54,130 nucleotides of DNA from an uncultured Lachnospiraceae bacterium (lineage in GTDB: Bacteria; Bacillota; Clostridia; Lachnospirales; Lachnospiraceae): contig CAJTJY010000024.1 of the NCBI GenBank assembly GCA_910576975.1, positions 1-54,130 of the forward strand, given 5' to 3'. The notes beneath the pieces are model-generated. The model was not told the DNA's origin. It worked only from the letters and a program-made list of their open reading frames with translations, and made no database searches. Shown one piece after another: positions 50,157-54,130 of this stretch. The position numbers were made by a program, and so were the translations under genes. Position 1 is the stretch's first letter. Each line of letters begins with the position of its first letter.

Positions 50157-50915
50157 ATGATGCAAGAACCAGTGAGGATTAATAAATATCTGAGCCAGGC
50201 AGGGATTTGTTCCCGCAGAGAGGCAGACCGTCAGATTGAGGCGGGAAGAGTGATGATCAATGGCAAAGTTGCGGGAACGGGTGATAAAGTCTTTCCTGGC
50301 GATATCGTTTTGTATGGCAAGAAAACAGTATCTAAGGAAGAGGAGGCTGTTTTGCTTGCAGTCAATAAGCCGCAAGGAATTGTATGTACGGCAGAAAAAC
50401 GGGAAAAAAACAATATTGTTGATTATATAGATTATCCCAAGAGGATTTATCCCATGGGGCGTTTGGATAAAGATTCTCATGGGCTGATTTTGATGACCAA
50501 TCAAGGCGAGCTGGTAAACAAGATGATGCGCGGCGGAAATTACCATGAGAAAGAATATATTGTAAAAGTAAACCGGGAGATTACTAATGAATTTATACAG
50601 AAGATGGCAAGCGGCGTTTACTTGGAAGAGCTGGATGTCATTACCAGGTCCTGCTTTATAGAAAAGGTGGGAAGACGTACGTTTCGCATGATTCTAACAC
50701 AGGGCTTGAATCGTCAAATACGCAGGATGTGCGGAGTCTTTGATTATAGGGTGATAGATTTAAAACGGGTGCGCATTATGAACATCAAGCTAGGGGATCT
50801 CAAAGAGGGTCAATACCGCAAAGTAACCGGGATAGAATGGGAAGAACTCATGGCAGAGATCAAAGATTCCTCAAATGAGACGGTGATTCCTGTGAGGAAG
50901 CCAGAGTGGAGATAA
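50157..50915 (+). CDS. rluF: 23S rRNA pseudouridine synthase (RluB/RluE/RluF type)
   Basis: A 252-residue RsuA-family enzyme: an N-terminal S4 RNA-binding domain (residues 6-50, VRINKYLSQAGICSRREAD) and a catalytic domain with D104 in MGRLDKDSHG, then KEYIVKV and GLNRQIRRM. The layout is closest to RluF, which modifies 23S U2604, but RluB remains possible. ATG 50157 is followed by a second ATG. It overlaps the longest ligA reading by 10 bp. Confidence 0.85.
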   Translation: MMQEPVRINKYLSQAGICSRREADRQIEAGRVMINGKVAGTGDKVFPGDIVLYGKKTVSKEEEAVLLAVNKPQGIVCTAEKREKNNIVDYIDYPKRIYPMGRLDKDSHGLILMTNQGELVNKMMRGGNYHEKEYIVKVNREITNEFIQKMASGVYLEELDVITRSCFIEKVGRRTFRMILTQGLNRQIRRMCGVFDYRVIDLKRVRIMNIKLGDLKEGQYRKVTGIEWEELMAEIKDSSNETVIPVRKPEWR

Positions 50916-50938
50916 ACAAGAAAGGACGGAACCAGGAT

Positions 50939-52945
50939 ATGGACAGAGATCAGGCAGAACAAAAGCTAGGGGAACTGCGTAGTGAGCTCGAATATCATAT
51001 TGACCGCTATTATAATCAGGATGATCCTGAAATCAGCGACTATGAGTATGATCAGAAGATGCAAGAACTAAAAAAGCTGGAGCAGGAATTTCCGGAACTT
51101 GTTACCAAAGATTCCCCGACGCGGAAAGTAGGGGGGACGGCGAAGCGGGAAGCAGGGGTCTTGGTGCAGCACAATGTCCCAATGCTGAGTCTTCAGGATG
51201 TATTTTCCAGGGAGGAAGTAGAGGAATTTGTGGAGGATATGCAGCAGCGCTTGGAGAATCCGGAATTTGTGGTGGAATATAAGATTGACGGCCTGTCTAT
51301 GGCGCTGCGTTATGAGCAAGGGGAGCTGGCGTTGGCTCTGACCAGGGGTGACGGGGTGAATTTTGGCGAAGACGTGACAGCCAATGCCAGAGTGATTCCT
51401 GATGTAAAGAAGAAATTAAAAGAGCCCGTGGAATATTTAGAAGTCAGAGGCGAAGTATATATGAAGAATCAGGACTTTGAACGGGTGAATCAGATCCAGG
51501 AATTGAATGGAAAGAAGCCTTTTGCCAATCCCAGGAATTGCGCCGCAGGGACGTTGCGTCAATTGGACAGCAAGGTGACAAAGGAACGCAGGCTTTCGAT
51601 GTTTGTGTTTAACATTCAGCAGATTCGGGGAATGGAGCTAGCCACCCATACCCAGGGATATGAGTATTTAAAAAGAAATAAGATTCCAGTGATTGACAAT
51701 TATCAAATTTGCCATACCAAGGAAGAGGTCTGGGAAGCTATTTGCGCTATCGAGGATCAGAGAGGAAATCTGGAATACGATATCGATGGCGCAGTGGTCA
51801 AGATTAATTCTTTTGCCCAGAGGGATCTGCTGGGGGCGACATCAAAGGTTCCCCGCTGGGCGGTGGCGTATAAATATCCCCCGGAGGAGAAAGAGACTAC
51901 GCTTTTGGAAATAGAGTTGTCTGTAGGGCGTACCGGAAGGATTACCCCTACTGCCATTTTTGAGCCAGTACGGCTTTGCGGAACCAGCGTTTCTCGCGCC
52001 ACGCTGCATAATCAGGATTTTATTGACGAATTGGATATCCGCATCGGAGACCGGATTTCGGTATATAAATCAGGAGAAATCATCCCCAAAGTGCGCAAAG
52101 TGATCAAAGAAAAGCGACCGCAAGGCACGGTTCCCTATCATCTGCCCGAGGTTTGCCCCGTATGCGGAGCCAGGACCCAAAGGGAGAAAGATACGGCGGA
52201 CATGAAATGCACATCTCCAAACTGCCCAGCTCAGCTTGAGCGGCATATTATTAATTTCGTTGGCAGGGACGCCATGGATATTAAGGGATTTGGAACTGTA
52301 TATGTGGAAGAATTGGTTCGCAGAGGATATCTGAAAGATACGGCGGATATTTACGGGCTTTTCCAGTATCGGGAAGAATTGATTGAACAGGGCATTATCG
52401 GCAAAGAAAAAAATACCGATAAGCTTTTGAACGCCATTGAGAAATCCAAGGAAAACGACGCCTATCAGCTTTTAACTGGGTTTGGAATTCCCAATGTCGG
52501 GAAAGCAGCAGCGAGAGCTATTTTAAGAGAATTTCATAGTATTAGCGCATTGATGGAGGCAGACCAGGAATCATTGACGAATGTCAATGATATTGGCGAG
52601 GTCAGTGCAAATTGTATTTTGGAGTTCTTTGGCAAGCAGGAAAACCGTCGCATCGTGGAGCGAATGCAAGAATACGGCGTCAATATGGAGTCCAAGGAAC
52701 AGCCAAGAGGCAGCAAGTTCCAGGGGATGACCATTGTGATTACTGGAACCTTGCCAACGCTTGGGAGAAAGGAAGCGGCAGAATTGATCGAGGCTCAGGG
52801 AGGGAAAGCCTCTGGATCTGTCTCCAAGAAGACCTCGATGGTGCTTGCCGGGGAGAATGCAGGGAGCAAGCTGACGAAAGCGCAGGAGTTGGGAGTTCAA
52901 GTGATTACGGAACAAGAATTCCTCGAGATGTTGAAATCAAATTGA
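50939..52945 (+). CDS. ligA: NAD-dependent DNA ligase
   Basis: A 668-residue LigA sealing Okazaki fragments. It has the Ia domain, the adenylation motif KIDG (K115 in EYKIDGLSM), an OB fold, the four-cysteine zinc finger (CPVCG ... CTSPNC), HhH repeats and a C-terminal BRCT domain (from about 588). A GTG at 50906 that overlaps rluF, with GAGGAAG nearby, would add 11 residues; I chose ATG 50939 by alignment to usual LigA starts, with some doubt. Confidence 0.93.
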   Translation: MDRDQAEQKLGELRSELEYHIDRYYNQDDPEISDYEYDQKMQELKKLEQEFPELVTKDSPTRKVGGTAKREAGVLVQHNVPMLSLQDVFSREEVEEFVEDMQQRLENPEFVVEYKIDGLSMALRYEQGELALALTRGDGVNFGEDVTANARVIPDVKKKLKEPVEYLEVRGEVYMKNQDFERVNQIQELNGKKPFANPRNCAAGTLRQLDSKVTKERRLSMFVFNIQQIRGMELATHTQGYEYLKRNKIPVIDNYQICHTKEEVWEAICAIEDQRGNLEYDIDGAVVKINSFAQRDLLGATSKVPRWAVAYKYPPEEKETTLLEIELSVGRTGRITPTAIFEPVRLCGTSVSRATLHNQDFIDELDIRIGDRISVYKSGEIIPKVRKVIKEKRPQGTVPYHLPEVCPVCGARTQREKDTADMKCTSPNCPAQLERHIINFVGRDAMDIKGFGTVYVEELVRRGYLKDTADIYGLFQYREELIEQGIIGKEKNTDKLLNAIEKSKENDAYQLLTGFGIPNVGKAAARAILREFHSISALMEADQESLTNVNDIGEVSANCILEFFGKQENRRIVERMQEYGVNMESKEQPRGSKFQGMTIVITGTLPTLGRKEAAELIEAQGGKASGSVSKKTSMVLAGENAGSKLTKAQELGVQVITEQEFLEMLKSN

Positions 52946-52969
52946 TCATGATAGAAAGAAGGAAATGAT

Positions 52970-53914
52970 ATGCCAATCAAAGTACAGAGCGGTTTGCCAG
53001 CAAGAGAAACGCTGGAACGAGAAAACGTGTTTACGATGGATGAAAACAGGGCGATGCATCAGGACATCCGCCCCATCGAGGTAGGGATTCTGAATCTAAT
53101 GCCGTTAAAGGAAGAGACTGAGCTGCAAATTTTGCGGGAGCTTTCCAATACGCCTCTGCAGGTGGATGTGACTTTTGTGGCGGTGAGCAGCCACGAATCC
53201 CGAAATACTTCCAGCAGTCATCTCAATAAGTTTTACAATACATTTGCAGAAATTAGGGAACGAAAATTTGACGGCTTCATTATCACTGGGGCGCCAGTGG
53301 AACAGATGGAATATGAGCAGGTCGATTATTGGCGGGAATTTCAGGAAATTTGCGAGTGGACCAAGACCAATGTGACTTCCACCATGCATCTGTGCTGGGG
53401 CGCGCAGGCGGGGCTGTACCATCATTATGGAATTCCGAAATACATATTGAAAGATAAAATGTTCGGCCTGTTTGAACATAAAGTCAGCAACCGCAAAATT
53501 CCGCTGGTGCGTGGCTTTGACGATTATTTTCTTGCGCCTCATTCCAGGCACACGGAGGTGCGCAGAGAGGACATCGAGAAAGTGCAGGAGCTTACGATTC
53601 TTGCAGAGTCAAAGGAAGCGGGGGTGTTCCTTTTGATGGACGCCAGCGGGAAAAAGATATTTGTGATGGGTCATCCTGAGTATGACAGAGTTACCCTGCA
53701 TACGGAATATATGCGGGACAAGGAGAAGGGGCTTGAGATTCAGATGCCTAAAAATTATTATGTTGATGATGACTGTACCATTCGTCCCAACCTGCAATGG
53801 CGCGCTCATGCCAATACGCTCTATACGAATTGGCTTAATTACTACGTGTACCAGGCGACTCCTTATGAGTATACAAATATGAAGTATATTTCCAACAAAC
53901 AGCACAGAATATAG
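52970..53914 (+). CDS. metA: Homoserine O-acetyltransferase (MetA family)
   Basis: A 314-residue MetA-fold acyltransferase starting methionine synthesis from homoserine. The catalytic residues are C142 (HLCWG), H235 and E237 (GHPEYD). Residue 111 is Glu (GAPVEQMEY), which in the published MetA work marks acetyl-CoA rather than succinyl-CoA use (Gly in E. coli), so I name it an acetyltransferase. ATG 52970 follows AAGGAAATGAT. It is 24 bp after ligA, probably in the same transcript. No SAM riboswitch is seen upstream. Confidence 0.93.
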   Translation: MPIKVQSGLPARETLERENVFTMDENRAMHQDIRPIEVGILNLMPLKEETELQILRELSNTPLQVDVTFVAVSSHESRNTSSSHLNKFYNTFAEIRERKFDGFIITGAPVEQMEYEQVDYWREFQEICEWTKTNVTSTMHLCWGAQAGLYHHYGIPKYILKDKMFGLFEHKVSNRKIPLVRGFDDYFLAPHSRHTEVRREDIEKVQELTILAESKEAGVFLLMDASGKKIFVMGHPEYDRVTLHTEYMRDKEKGLEIQMPKNYYVDDDCTIRPNLQWRAHANTLYTNWLNYYVYQATPYEYTNMKYISNKQHRI

Positions 53915-54031
53915 GAATTTTAGATTGTGCTCATGTTATACTGGTTTTTAGGATTTTTGATATAATTCTACGTATTTTTAATTGAATAGTGTAGTAGGAA
54001 GATAGAATATTAAAATGGACTACTTCAAAAA

Positions 54032-54062
54032 ATAGGTTGTTTCTGTAAATAAGAAAACAGCC
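54032..54062 (+). terminator. Hairpin near the right edge
   Basis: GGTTGTTTCT pairs with AGAAAACAGCC (about 54032-54060) with one bulge. It may end metA transcription. The U tract is poor. Confidence 0.4.
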
Positions 54063-54077
54063 ATGAGAAAGGGAAAC

Positions 54078-54130
54078 TGAACCGCTCCCTGTCAAGTAGA
54101 CAGTTAAAAAAATAAAAATTTTTACCTGCC
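54078..54130 (+). mobile_element. Possible terminal inverted repeat of an IS3-family element (cut by window end)
   Basis: From 54078 the sequence begins TGAACCGCTCCCTGTCAAG, followed by AGTTAAAAAAATAAAA, which resembles the left ends of IS3/IS150-group elements (TG start, C-rich first 12 bases, AT-rich lead-in to the transposase). The rest is outside the window, so no transposase can be seen. Confidence 0.35.

Overview
The window looks like the chromosome of an endospore-forming, low-to-mid GC member of the Clostridia, most likely Lachnospiraceae. This rests on a complete spoIIIAA-AH operon, spoIIM, a SpoIID-family protein, a Gram-positive LexA box on recA, strong GGAGG ribosome binding sites, ATP-type PEP carboxykinase and NAD-dependent DNA ligase. 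No phage, plasmid or CRISPR locus is present. The genus cannot be fixed from sequence alone.

Layout. 1-530: 3' end of a 23S rRNA gene, an odd tRNA-Trp, a terminator. 0.5-5.2 kb: ArsB/NhaD-type permease, cytidylate-kinase-like protein, MarR-FUSC operon, a secreted C39-like protein. 5.3-10.1 kb: branched-chain amino acid genes (ilvH, ilvC, a LysR regulator, leuC, leuD). 10.1-20 kb: an AP2-domain protein, a SleB-like wall hydrolase, thrC, a CheY plus MshEN/CheX-like pair, pckA, an L,D-transpeptidase with Ig-like repeats, and a likely 6S RNA. 20-30 kb: SpoIID-family protein, YihY, an acetyltransferase, then the spoIIIA operon behind a sigma-E-like promoter. 30-42 kb: prfC, a PdaA-type deacetylase, a KdpDE-like two-component system, trxA, recA-recX, rny, nudF, spoIIM, xerD. 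42-48 kb: a Crp/Fnr regulator divergent from a MATE pump, and the shikimate genes aroF-aroE / aroD-aroK in divergent arrangement. 48-54 kb: tRNA-Arg, an SH3 protein, a small helical protein, rluF-like, ligA, metA, and a possible IS3-type end at the right edge.

The most unusual content is a family of non-coding palindromic elements (about 8.1, 24.2, 31.6 and 46.4 kb). They share modules, have perfect 39-bp or 32-bp inverted arms, and in two cases are flanked by 10-11 bp direct repeats that look like target-site duplications. In both of those cases (leuC and aroD) the -35 box of the downstream biosynthetic promoter lies in or across the right-hand duplication, so the element abuts an intact promoter. 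Other points of interest are a palindrome centred at -41.5 of the MATE promoter, a degenerate AP2-HNH-AP2 protein, a possible c-di-GMP-binding chemotaxis-like protein, and a promoter-driven structured intergenic region upstream of recA. All calls are from reading the sequence; no database search was run.
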